The position numbers and the translations under genes are program-made. Below the pieces are notes generated by a model, which saw nothing but the letters and a program-made list of their open reading frames with translations, did not search any database and was not told the origin of the DNA. 34,823 nt of DNA from a virus: positions 1-34,823 of the IMG/VR virus record IMGVR_UViG_3300035209_000051, one strand, 5' to 3'. Positions 23,257 to 31,201 of the stretch are shown here, piece after piece (the first letter of the stretch is position 1; the number at the start of each line of letters is the position of its first letter).

Positions 23257-24818
23257 CAGGTAGATATTTTTTTCCTCAGGTTCTCCTGATTGAATACATA
23301 AACAAGATCCTTTCCTTTTGCAACAAGTTCGCCGCTAATATTTATGGGAATTGGCTGAGCATTTGTACCCCGGCTGTCGAGCACTAATCCGCCACCCGAT
23401 GATCCGGAGTTTCCTGAACTGCTTGAAGAACCTGATGTGGAACCTGCAGCTGCTATACTTCCTTTTATAGCGGTACCAAAGGCAATCAGTGTTACGCCTA
23501 TGCCAATGGCAGCAATTCCATTCATTGATGCGAAAGCTTTCTTAATTGCCTCTATGCCTATACCGGTGCTTATGGCAACCTTCCCGAGGTTTATGAGCAT
23601 ATCTCCGAAAGCATTACCGACCATCTTCCCGGCATCCTTTAACGATGCTGACCCTGCAGCAAAGTTGCCAACCCATTCGCCAAATCCGGCTGACATGTTC
23701 TGAAAAGCATCGTTAACTGTATTGCCCATTTCAGTTGCAACTTTCCCATATTGAACGAGTGGTTGGGTATTCATATAGGCCAGCTTTGTGGGATCATAAT
23801 TCTTGCCTTTAGTGTTTCCCGGCTTGCTCACATCAGGAACTCCAGAATCGGATAATACATGCAGCCCTTCCATGTTAAGCTTCTTCTGAGCCTCTAGTTG
23901 GTTTATTATCTCCTTCGTTAGCTTATTTGTCTCCTTGGTAAGTGTTCTCTCAAATTCTATGGAATTTGCCACAATATTATTATACTCAACATATGCATCA
24001 TTAAGAGCCTTTTTCTTCTCCATCTTTTCAGGGAACATGTTAAGGTCCAGTCTGGCAACCTGAATCTTATCCAAGGCCAGCACTTTCTCCTTTTCATTTA
24101 TTGCCTTTTCAATCTCTCCGGCTTTTTTCAGGTTGGCAAGACGCTCCTGTGCAGAGAGATCAAGATCTCTTGCTTTGAGACGGTAATCATCCAAAACAAC
24201 GATTTGCTCCGACTTATAAAGGTTGAAATTCATCTCCTCATAAGTCAGATCGTGCACCGCCTGAGAATATTCGTTAGCTATGGCAGAGGCATTGGAGATA
24301 TCTCCAATAATTCCCTTGAATGCTTTACTCATGGCCTCCGCACCAGCTTGACCCTTTCCCGTAAAAAAATCCCAAAGTCCTTCCCCGAGCGAGGCAAGGT
24401 GATCCAGCAGAACAGTACCTACTGCCTTAATCTGGGAGATGGCTTGCGAGGCTTTCAATGCTCCCCGCTCTGTCTCAGTAAAATATGCTGTAAGAGAACC
24501 AAGAAGTACAATAAGTGCTCCTATGCCCGTAGCAAGCATAGTGTTTTTCAGAACCTTCATGGAAATAGAAAGAAAATCACCACCTGCAGCTGCCCCTTTA
24601 AACGACTGGGCAAGAAAGTTAAATGATTTACCTGCCATATTCATGGAGCTTCGAACCGACTCCATATTGACGCCAAAAATATCAGCAAACTTGTCGATGC
24701 TTTCCTTCCCGGAGTCCTTAAAGCTCTCGACAGCCTTTTCGCCATCCTTGAGACCTTTCTTAAAATCCCCGGTATCAATTCCGAAACGGACCTTGAGGTT
24801 ACTGATTACATTTCCCAT
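23256..24818 (-). CDS. Tape measure protein
   Basis: This 520-residue protein opens with the tape-measure-type VRFGIDTGDFKKGLKDGEKA. A hydrophobic stretch near 85-115 (LATGIGALIVLLGSLTAYF), long helical regions (about 190-330) and a Gly/Ala-rich hydrophobic C-terminal region (about 395-465) follow. Its length implies a tail of roughly 80 nm at 0.15 nm per residue, short for a siphovirus. It follows the frameshifted chaperone gene, the standard order. Confidence 0.88.
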   Translation of the reverse strand: MGNVISNLKVRFGIDTGDFKKGLKDGEKAVESFKDSGKESIDKFADIFGVNMESVRSSMNMAGKSFNFLAQSFKGAAAGGDFLSISMKVLKNTMLATGIGALIVLLGSLTAYFTETERGALKASQAISQIKAVGTVLLDHLASLGEGLWDFFTGKGQAGAEAMSKAFKGIIGDISNASAIANEYSQAVHDLTYEEMNFNLYKSEQIVVLDDYRLKARDLDLSAQERLANLKKAGEIEKAINEKEKVLALDKIQVARLDLNMFPEKMEKKKALNDAYVEYNNIVANSIEFERTLTKETNKLTKEIINQLEAQKKLNMEGLHVLSDSGVPDVSKPGNTKGKNYDPTKLAYMNTQPLVQYGKVATEMGNTVNDAFQNMSAGFGEWVGNFAAGSASLKDAGKMVGNAFGDMLINLGKVAISTGIGIEAIKKAFASMNGIAAIGIGVTLIAFGTAIKGSIAAAGSTSGSSSSSGNSGSSGGGLVLDSRGTNAQPIPINISGELVAKGKDLVYVFNQENLRKKIST

Positions 24819-24824
24819 CTCTTA

Positions 24825-25537
24825 TCAATTTGCAGGAAAAATCTTATTTAGAAAATCAACCTGTGCCTTCACTACTCTTTCGCGTTCTTCCTCTGACATC
24901 TCCGTTACAGTTACCGGGTTCTCATCCCAGGGAAATGGCCAGAGCTCCTGATGAGTCATTCTCGAATCCTGAGAGACCTGAACATTCCAGAGTATTGCCG
25001 TTGATATTCGCTGAAGCTCTGCATATTTCTTATATCTCTCATTCTCCATTTCATGGTATCCCTCAAAAGCGTTCAGGATATCACCGATCCTGCTTTTTCC
25101 AAATCTATCCGTCGTGTAACCGAGGCAACCCAGGGCGAAGCAGCGAAGCTTATGAACGGTGAACTTCGAGAGATCCCCGAGATCTACCTGAATATCTTCC
25201 TTAGGAAGATCCTGATCGGTTTCTCCGGAGGAAGGCTTTTTTTTTCACCCTCATTTCCCGATTGCCTTGCCATTATCTCCGAGAACTTCACTATGGCCGC
25301 CATGCTCATCAGCCTGCCAAACTCCTTCTCCGACACTTCAAACGTGCGTCCGTCTGCATCTTCCCCCTCGATTGCAGCACACCAGGCAATTGTACGTAGT
25401 GTTCTTGCATCTGCCCTGGCATTGATAAGATCTGTCATCTGCATACCGGTTATGGAAGTGAATGTTGTAAGGGCATTCATGTTCCACTCAACACGTACCT
25501 TACGGCCGTCGGATAGTTCGAGGTAATCGGGCTTCAT
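24825..25537 (-). CDS. Tail assembly chaperone G-T, made by -1 ribosomal frameshift
   Basis: The long product joins the first 100 codons of the G frame (25537-25238) to 137 codons of the -1 frame ending at 24825, 237 residues in all. After the slip the frame reads KPSSGETDQDLPKEDIQVDL and runs open into the segment beginning MENERYKK, which would otherwise look like a separate gene. The T part contains LRCFALGCLG and ends FLNKIFPAN. In siphoviruses G and GT bind the tape measure and tube subunits during tail assembly, and the gene sits directly before the tape measure. Confidence 0.8.
25184..25537 (-). CDS. Tail assembly chaperone G (unshifted product)
   Basis: This 117-residue protein has an N-terminal beta segment (LELSDGRKVRVEWNMNALTTF) and a helical core (TLRTIAWCAAIEGEDADG), typical of tail chaperone G proteins. 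The last 17 residues lie beyond the slippery site and are lost in the frameshifted product. It lies between the tail tube genes and the tape measure. Confidence 0.82.
   Translation of the reverse strand: MKPDYLELSDGRKVRVEWNMNALTTFTSITGMQMTDLINARADARTLRTIAWCAAIEGEDADGRTFEVSEKEFGRLMSMAAIVKFSEIMARQSGNEGEKKSLPPEKPIRIFLRKIFR
25237..25245 (-). promoter_or_regulatory. Slippery A9 run for -1 frameshifting
   Basis: On the minus strand the G frame reads GGT GAA AAA AAA AGC, containing the heptamer A AAA AAA. The -1 frame has a TGA directly before the run and is then open for 137 codons. This is exactly the arrangement expected of a programmed -1 shift. Confidence 0.8.
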
Positions 25538-25540
25538 ATC

Positions 25541-25972
25541 TTACGGGGTTACTCCAAAGGTTACAGTTCCTTTCTTGGCCTTCATGGATCCTGACCAGGT
25601 TGCCTTCTCTTTCTTCGATCCGGCATCCTCGCTCCAGTCCCTGAGTGTTGCAGTTCCGGAGACAATCTTTTCACCCGATATGAACCTTCCGTAAACGAAT
25701 GCTACTTCAGCTCCGGCTGCCGTAGCTTCACGGAGAGTTTCGTAATCTTCGTAAGTTGCGGTTTCACCTGAGTCTCTCTCTATTGCCTTACCGGCAATAG
25801 ACATCTCGGCATCGAAATCAATAAAGTCGTCTGTGGGCACACCGGCGTTTGCTTTAAGCAATACCTCGTCGAAATTGGGCTTGATCTTAAGACCGGTTGT
25901 TTCAAGACCAACTATCAGCTTGGTTCCCCATTTTACCGAGAGGAGATACCCGTAAACATTAGTTCTTGCCAT
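25541..25972 (-). CDS. Major tail tube protein, short paralogue
   Basis: This 143-residue protein begins MARTNVYGYLLSVKWGTKLI and has the beta-rich pattern of siphovirus tail tube subunits (KIKPNFDEVLLKANAG, then FIDFDAEMSIAGKAI). It is nearly identical to residues 1-70 and 175-238 of the neighbouring 241-residue paralogue but lacks its insert. It sits directly upstream of the tail chaperone gene. Confidence 0.8.
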   Translation of the reverse strand: MARTNVYGYLLSVKWGTKLIVGLETTGLKIKPNFDEVLLKANAGVPTDDFIDFDAEMSIAGKAIERDSGETATYEDYETLREATAAGAEVAFVYGRFISGEKIVSGTATLRDWSEDAGSKKEKATWSGSMKAKKGTVTFGVTP

Positions 25973-26003
25973 TTATTGGAATTTTAAAAGTTAATTATCC
26001 TCA

Positions 26004-26729
26004 TTAATAGGTCCCGAATACCACTGTGCCTTTTTTGGCCTTCATGGATCCTGACCAGGTTGCCTTCTCTTTCTTCGATCCGGCATCCTCGCTCCAGTCC
26101 CTGAGTGTTGCAGTTCCGGAGACAATCTTTTCACCCGTTACAAATCTTCCATAAACAAATGCGATCTCAGCGCCTGCTGCAGTTGCTTCGCGAAGGGTTT
26201 CGTAATCATCCGAGGTGCCATCCTGGCCGGTAACTGTCCGTACAAAGGCGGCAGTCACCCCGGTTGAACCGGCTGCAAAAACAGGAGCGCTGACTGCGCC
26301 CGGGAGCTGCTTGGCAAACACAACAACGTTGGTTCCGGCCGTACCTCCTGCTGTCCACCCGGCATATACTCCAAGGCGGATCTTGTCTGCAACCTGTATG
26401 GCAGTATCACCGCTTGTCACGGCAATATTCACCGCAACGGCATTAAGTGTAATGGTTACGTTATTGCTTGCGGTGGCTCCGACTGTAACAGTAAGAGTGT
26501 CAACCTCGTCTTTTGGTATCTCAGCTGAGTCTCCTTCAATAGCCTTTCCGGCTATCGACATCTCTGCATCGAAATCAATAAAGTCATCCGTAGGAACGCC
26601 CCCGTTAGCCTTCAGACATACCTCTTCGAAATTGGGCTTTATCTTAAGGCCTGTGGTTTCGAGACCCGCGATTAATTTGGTTCCCCATTTGATTGAGAGG
26701 AGATACCCGTAAACATTAGTTCTTGCCAT
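26004..26729 (-). CDS. Major tail tube protein, long paralogue with inserted domain
   Basis: This 241-residue protein shares its first 70 and last 65 residues almost exactly with the 143-residue copy at 25541-25972. About 99 extra residues (roughly 71-173, DNA 26211-26519) form a Val/Thr/Ala-rich domain with TLTVTVGATASNNVTITLN and VTSGDTAIQVADKIRLG. Similar domains occur as insertions in phage structural proteins. The shared parts are also close at DNA level, including an identical stretch of about 100 bases. The longer copy could be a decorated tube subunit. Confidence 0.8.
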   Translation of the reverse strand: MARTNVYGYLLSIKWGTKLIAGLETTGLKIKPNFEEVCLKANGGVPTDDFIDFDAEMSIAGKAIEGDSAEIPKDEVDTLTVTVGATASNNVTITLNAVAVNIAVTSGDTAIQVADKIRLGVYAGWTAGGTAGTNVVVFAKQLPGAVSAPVFAAGSTGVTAAFVRTVTGQDGTSDDYETLREATAAGAEIAFVYGRFVTGEKIVSGTATLRDWSEDAGSKKEKATWSGSMKAKKGTVVFGTY

Positions 26730-26734
26730 TTTAT

Positions 26735-27100
26735 TTAACGGTTACTTGTTTCTATTAGAAATTTTAGTATGTTGCCATAAAGCCTGCTCTCAGTATCGAA
26801 GCCCGGGTTATCGCCCTGGTACTCTACCATATCTATCTTTGTCCCGTCGGCTGTCGTTCCCTCCAGGGTGCCGATAGCAGTTATGATCTGATTACCGAGC
26901 GTTCCGACATTATCCGGCAAAACGTCGGCAATGAATATTTCAACCTCATATTCATACCCCGATAATCCTGCTTTTAGATAGACGGGTGTTTCAACTTCGT
27001 TATGCGTGCAAAAAGGAACAGTTATCTTCTCATCACCGATTGTTACAAAGGTGTTGGGAATGATACTTTCGCATTTTGCCTGTATAGCGTTGCTTATCAT
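26735..27100 (-). CDS. Tail completion / tail terminator-like protein
   Basis: This 121-residue protein has the layout of siphovirus tail terminators (DUF3168-like). An N-terminal helix (AIQAKCESIIPNTFVTI) is followed by alternating strands including YEYEVEIFIADVLPD and a C-terminal ESRLYGNILKFLIET. It lies between the HK97 gp10-like gene and the tail tube gene, the canonical place for a terminator. Its start overlaps the upstream gene by four bases. Confidence 0.65.
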   Translation of the reverse strand: MISNAIQAKCESIIPNTFVTIGDEKITVPFCTHNEVETPVYLKAGLSGYEYEVEIFIADVLPDNVGTLGNQIITAIGTLEGTTADGTKIDMVEYQGDNPGFDTESRLYGNILKFLIETSNR

Positions 27101-27600
27101 CTGAATGCCCTTTGACTGAAGAAATTATCAATGCTTTTCTCCGCGCTCTCTTCGAAAGCTTTCTGTGCCCATCCGGCACTCTTATCCCAGGCACGCTCTA
27201 CGAAAAATTTTGGTCTTATCCCGCCCTTGCGTGAGCTGGTTTTAGGCTTGCGCGGATTAATAAAATCATGACCCGGATCGCGATTAGCCATAGTTCCGTA
27301 GTTATGCCAGTAGAGAAGCTGGTAAGGATTCCACGACTGGCCACGGCGATTGATATATTTTCCTTCATTCCAGAAGCCGGTTATATAGGTAATATTCTTT
27401 CCCTTGCCTGCCTTCCCCTTTATTACCTTGGTCATCGTCTTCAGGTAAGAGGGCAGCATGGAGGCCATTGCCCCCTTAACCGGTTTGGAAGCTTCTACAA
27501 ATCCCTTATTTACTGCCGGCTTCAATCCGAAATCAGGGAAGTCCCTGAACATCTTCTGCAGGTTATCCGCGCCATAAATAGTGAATCTTGAATCGCTCAT
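27097..27600 (-). CDS. HK97 gp10-like tail-completion protein
   Basis: This 167-residue protein fits the HK97-gp10 family: FTIYGADNLQKMFRDFP, then an N-terminal helix with AVNKGFVEASKPVKGAM. A basic middle follows (KVIKGKAGKGKNIT), then YWHNYGTMANRDPGHDF and a final helix. It overlaps both neighbours by four bases. The role is joining head and tail or stabilising the neck. Confidence 0.8.
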   Translation of the reverse strand: MSDSRFTIYGADNLQKMFRDFPDFGLKPAVNKGFVEASKPVKGAMASMLPSYLKTMTKVIKGKAGKGKNITYITGFWNEGKYINRRGQSWNPYQLLYWHNYGTMANRDPGHDFINPRKPKTSSRKGGIRPKFFVERAWDKSAGWAQKAFEESAEKSIDNFFSQRAFR

Positions 27601-27932
27601 TCTGTTATTTTTTCAGCAGTGATCTCAAGAAAAAACTTGTTGTCTTTGTTTGGATCCACGGAGAGGATATTGTATTTCACTGCTCCGTCGATGATCCTCA
27701 TTGTCTCGTCTACCGTTCTTGTGTTATGGATCGTATAGACATACATTGAGGGTACAACGAGCCTGTTGTCAATGTAGCTCTCCTGGTTGAGAGCTGCAGG
27801 GACCCTCTTTGCCCATATGGTACATAAATCTGCATAGGTTTTAACAGGAGCTCCCCTTCCCGTCTTCCCGGTTGAAGGAACCTGGATACTGATCTTCCTG
27901 TCGAACTTCCCTATGTCGATGCCGGTAGCCAT
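27597..27932 (-). CDS. Head closure protein (head-tail joining)
   Basis: This 111-residue, beta-rich protein begins with the family-type IGKFDRKISIQVPS, then contains DLCTIWAKRVP and IIDGAVKYNILSVDPN. This pattern is that of SPP1 gp16/HK97 gp7-like stopper proteins, which close the head after packaging. It is coupled by overlaps to the connector gene (one base) and the gp10-like gene (four bases). Confidence 0.8.
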   Translation of the reverse strand: MATGIDIGKFDRKISIQVPSTGKTGRGAPVKTYADLCTIWAKRVPAALNQESYIDNRLVVPSMYVYTIHNTRTVDETMRIIDGAVKYNILSVDPNKDNKFFLEITAEKITE

Positions 27933-28501
27933 TAAAAGCGCTGTATTTTAAAATTATGAAGCAGCCTCTGTGCTGCAGATGCCTTTGTGCTTATGCCCTG
28001 GCCATCGGGATTAAGATATCTCTCCGAAGCGATAAGGATTATTGCATCCTTAATGCTTTGCGGCACCTCATTGATCGACGGCCATCCGGTAGTAAACTCG
28101 ATCTCTATCGCGTTCATCCTGTCGGGATCGGGAACAAACGACTGCTTGAACTTAAGCCTGGCAGTGAGGTCCACGTTATCGAGCTGGTAGCCGGAGGATG
28201 CTATTTGCGTTAGCGTGTCGCTGCCCTGTGGATAGTAGCCAACTGACGTTATTCCCTGTACCGGCCCCAGGTCGATATCGACTATATCATTATCGGGGTA
28301 TGCATCCAGGTAGGCGGTATAAGTGGCAAGGGCAAACTGTCTGCCGGTTATCTGCTGGGCCATGTCGATGGCAGTGAGCATGAGTTCCTGAAGGAGCTCA
28401 TCCACGTCATCGTCATCGGTGAAGTGAAGATTTATCTTCAGTACCCGCAGATCTGCCGGAAAGAAAGACGGAGCCGTTTTTAACTTATACCTGGGATTCA
28501 T
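27932..28501 (-). CDS. Head-tail connector (adaptor, gp6-like)
   Basis: This 189-residue protein has the helical connector pattern: LKINLHFTDDDDVDELLQEL, then DMAQQITGRQFALATYTAYL, a strand region, and IKDAIILIASERYLNPDG near the C-terminus. This arrangement is typical of Phage_connect/gp6-like adaptors that bind the portal ring. It shares one base with the head closure gene. Confidence 0.85.
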   Translation of the reverse strand: MNPRYKLKTAPSFFPADLRVLKINLHFTDDDDVDELLQELMLTAIDMAQQITGRQFALATYTAYLDAYPDNDIVDIDLGPVQGITSVGYYPQGSDTLTQIASSGYQLDNVDLTARLKFKQSFVPDPDRMNAIEIEFTTGWPSINEVPQSIKDAIILIASERYLNPDGQGISTKASAAQRLLHNFKIQRF

Positions 28502-28512
28502 ACCCTGAAGAA

Positions 28513-28824
28513 TTAAGCGTTACCGTTATCGAGATAATCCTTGATCTGCTTCAGCAAGTTTTTGCCGATTCCCTTAACCTCGGAGATCGAGTCACCAGCT
28601 TCCCTTATCTTCTCAATACTCTCATACCCTGCTTTGAAAAGGATATCGCGTGCCGGCATATCTTCCGGGAGAAGGTTATCGAGATCTTCGTCATCAGGAA
28701 GCATTATCACATGTCCCGATTCGAGTAGCAGTGCTGCATTATCCTCAGTAACCTGCCCTACGTTCCCTTCGGCATAGGCAAACTGCGGGTGTGCTTTTCT
28801 GAATTTAACTTTTACGTATTTCAT
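28513..28824 (-). CDS. Small protein with helix-hairpin-helix-like C-terminus
   Basis: This 103-residue protein starts with a strand-rich MKYVKVKFRKAHPQFAYAEG and ends with a helix-hairpin-helix-like segment, SISEVKGIGKNLLKQIKDYL. An acidic loop (LPDDEDLDNLLPED) lies between. Similar small proteins occur between capsid and connector genes in siphoviruses. A decoration or assembly role is possible from position. Confidence 0.55.
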   Translation of the reverse strand: MKYVKVKFRKAHPQFAYAEGNVGQVTEDNAALLLESGHVIMLPDDEDLDNLLPEDMPARDILFKAGYESIEKIREAGDSISEVKGIGKNLLKQIKDYLDNGNA

Positions 28825-28851
28825 TGAATTATAAAATTTGTGATGTTTTAA

Positions 28852-28877
28852 GAAAAGGGTCCCGGTAGCCGGGACCC
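28852..28877 (-). terminator. Terminator after the major capsid gene
   Basis: A perfect 9-bp stem (GGGTCCCGG / CCGGGACCC, loop of three) at 28857-28877 is followed on the minus strand by TTTTCTT. It lies 38 bases after the capsid stop codon. It is probably leaky and used to lower downstream expression relative to capsid. Confidence 0.75.
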
Positions 28878-28915
28878 ATCCCTAACCTAATATCAACCTA
28901 ACCGATGAAAGAAGC

Positions 28916-30400
28916 CTAAGTTGTAAGAACGTCTTTGGTTGCTGCGAATGCTGCAGGCCATACAGGAGCTGCATCGTAATGAGAGATAACAGTGATCTCA
29001 ATTTCACCCTTTTTCTTGAGTGAGTAAGGATCAACAACGATGTCAAGTCCGCCCCACTGGCCTATATAGAGCTTGCTCCATTCGCCGAATATCATTGCAG
29101 AGCAGACGCCGTTTGATGTTCCTTTTGTTAAACCGGATGGTACGCCGTTGGTAACATAAGCCGGGTAATTATTTACCTCGCCTTTATCCCATAAGAAGAG
29201 ACCGGTGTTGGTTGCTTTCTCAATGGTTTTCATTTTGCCTCTTACCTTGGCATTTGAAAGATAAGCCATTGACTGATCGGCTGCGTTTGCATTGGCAACC
29301 AATGTTTCAAGCATAACCAGGTTACCCCATGTCGGTGCAAGACCGTTTGTTCCGCCGGGTACGTCACCTATACCGGACACGCCTAAAATACCGAGTATAT
29401 CATTAGTACCTCCACCGTTGATGATAGAAGTCTGTAATGCATTCGCTATTGAGAATATAAGCTCGCTCTCAAGAAGGCTTTCAATATCAATAGATGCCTG
29501 ATTCATAAGCTTTCTTGTGAAAGCCCCTGTTGCACTCACCCTCTTGGCAGCAAGAGTTACCTTACCAAATGCGATCTTAGCTGTGGTATCTGTTGCATCT
29601 TCTGCAGAGAAGGAAGCAGTGAACTGTCCACCCTGAACCAGCGGGAGATCTCCAACCAGGTTGCTGATGAATTTGGCTCCAATACCCGGGAGAACCAGCG
29701 CATTTTTAAGAGCTTCAAAGAACATGAGAGGCATTTCCTGCTTCAGGTATGCACCATCAGCGCCGCCGCCAAGGATACCCTGGCCGGTTGTTGCCCTCTG
29801 AAATCCGAAAGGCTTGCTGTTAAGAAGAATAAGAGGAACACCAATTCCTTCAAGTTTCCTTCCCTGATCTTTTGCTTCCCTTACAGCTTCCTGGTGCATC
29901 TCAAGCTCAATACCGTCGAGCTTTGTTCCGCTTTCAGCAGAAAGGCCAAGGAAAAGCTTACGGAAAGAGAAGCTTGCAAAATCTTTCTTATCCTGATCGC
30001 TCAGGTTCCTGCCTTCTTTTGCAGCAAGAGTTCTTTTAACATCCTCCTGTTCGAGGGCAACAATAAGATCGGCTTCAACTTTTCCGAGCTCGCTGTACTT
30101 ATCCTGCCACATTTTTCTTTCTTCCTCGGTAAATTCCGAGGGCTTTTTGGCAGATAGGGGCTCAAGTTCTCTTACAAGTGATCCTCGTTTCTCGCGAAGC
30201 TCCTTGCTTGTGTCAGAAACTACTCTTACAGGATCCTGCAGCCCGAGAGCAAATGCTAACCCCATAGAATTGGTTTTGATCATAGACGCGGCCAGGCCAA
30301 ACCCTCCTGAGAGCAATGGACTGGCGCCGATGGCAGACCCGGCCGCCGTGAAGGCAGCCATAATGATTACTGAAAATAAAATCCTGATTACTGTTTTCAT
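28916..30400 (-). CDS. Major capsid protein, HK97 fold, with hydrophobic N-terminus
   Basis: This 494-residue protein has an N-terminal hydrophobic segment (about 1-40, RILFSVIIMAAFTAAGSA), a charged coiled-coil delta-like region (about 60-130) and then a typical HK97-type capsid body. Segments include VLPGIGAKFISNLVGD, then LLESELIFSIANALQ, with TNGVPSGL and IGQWGGLDIVVDPYS towards the C-terminus. The delta region should be removed by the protease encoded next upstream. Alternative starts at internal Met codons would remove the hydrophobic part but leave an untypical 180-base gap. Confidence 0.9.
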   Translation of the reverse strand: MKTVIRILFSVIIMAAFTAAGSAIGASPLLSGGFGLAASMIKTNSMGLAFALGLQDPVRVVSDTSKELREKRGSLVRELEPLSAKKPSEFTEEERKMWQDKYSELGKVEADLIVALEQEDVKRTLAAKEGRNLSDQDKKDFASFSFRKLFLGLSAESGTKLDGIELEMHQEAVREAKDQGRKLEGIGVPLILLNSKPFGFQRATTGQGILGGGADGAYLKQEMPLMFFEALKNALVLPGIGAKFISNLVGDLPLVQGGQFTASFSAEDATDTTAKIAFGKVTLAAKRVSATGAFTRKLMNQASIDIESLLESELIFSIANALQTSIINGGGTNDILGILGVSGIGDVPGGTNGLAPTWGNLVMLETLVANANAADQSMAYLSNAKVRGKMKTIEKATNTGLFLWDKGEVNNYPAYVTNGVPSGLTKGTSNGVCSAMIFGEWSKLYIGQWGGLDIVVDPYSLKKKGEIEITVISHYDAAPVWPAAFAATKDVLTT

Positions 30401-30445
30401 TGTTTTAAGAAATTAATTATTGACTATTTGCCTTCATGGCTGTAT

Positions 30446-31201
30446 TTACCTTTTAAAATTCTTCTGCTGACTTTCAATAAGCCTGGCCATCTCTTCTTTT
30501 GCCACTTCATCCCTTAGCATCTCTCTCACCTTGTCGGGATCTGTTTCCTTTATCTCCAGGTCCTTGCCGTCGAGCAGATCTAGCACATCGCGCACCCTCA
30601 GGTTTTCGATCTGGGAGAGACGCAGCTTAGGACTGAGCGAGCGCACAACATAATAGAGAGCTGCTGATGACTGATCGCGCATTGATTTTTTTAGTGCCTG
30701 AGGGTTACCTCCGATATTCACTACCGACCATTCATAAAGCTCCTGACCGGCGAAATAATAGGTCTCGTTTTCCATTCCTTTCGCTTCGAGGTTTGGTCCG
30801 TAATCACCAGCTCCCACTTCACCAAAGCCAACACTGGCAGCATTGAGTGTTCCAAGCAGAAGCTTGCGGAACACCTTATCGGCCTTAATATTTAGTGCAG
30901 CTTCCTCGAAATATGCTGCAGCAACTAAAACTCTCTGTCCGCTCTGATCCACAGCTCCGATATCCATGCTCTTGCCTATCACATCATCCGGCTCGGGAGG
31001 ATTGCACAGGTCGCCATAGAGATTATGCATGTAACCTACAATAGGATTGGCCTTGTAATTATCGAGCCTCCAGTTATCCTGGTTGAGTACCGTATTATAC
31101 CGGTCTCTTGTTGCCGTACTCAGTATAAAAGGGATTATCCTGGTCTCATTTGCATTACCAGGTATTTCGCGCACCTGTCCGAATGTGAGTAGTTTTGCCA
31201 T
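30446..31201 (-). CDS. HK97-type prohead protease
   Basis: This 251-residue serine protease belongs to the prohead maturation family. His59 in VGYMHNL and Ser123 in AASVGFGE are the likely catalytic residues. The N-terminal FILSTATRDRYNTVL is family-like and the helical C-terminal tail (about 200-251) is charged. It shares one base with the portal gene and precedes the capsid gene, the standard HK97 order. Confidence 0.88.
   Translation of the reverse strand: MAKLLTFGQVREIPGNANETRIIPFILSTATRDRYNTVLNQDNWRLDNYKANPIVGYMHNLYGDLCNPPEPDDVIGKSMDIGAVDQSGQRVLVAAAYFEEAALNIKADKVFRKLLLGTLNAASVGFGEVGAGDYGPNLEAKGMENETYYFAGQELYEWSVVNIGGNPQALKKSMRDQSSAALYYVVRSLSPKLRLSQIENLRVRDVLDLLDGKDLEIKETDPDKVREMLRDEVAKEEMARLIESQQKNFKR

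Noticed and set aside
24825-25049. A separate 74-residue gene starting at 25049
   Set aside because: The same frame is open back to the A9 slippery site and encodes a coherent extension, so it is the end of the frameshifted chaperone.
25237-25245. The A9 run as a sequencing error
   Set aside because: The G frame continues to a normal short end, and the -1 frame opens exactly at the run at the place where siphoviruses have a programmed shift. An error cannot be excluded without reads but is less likely.
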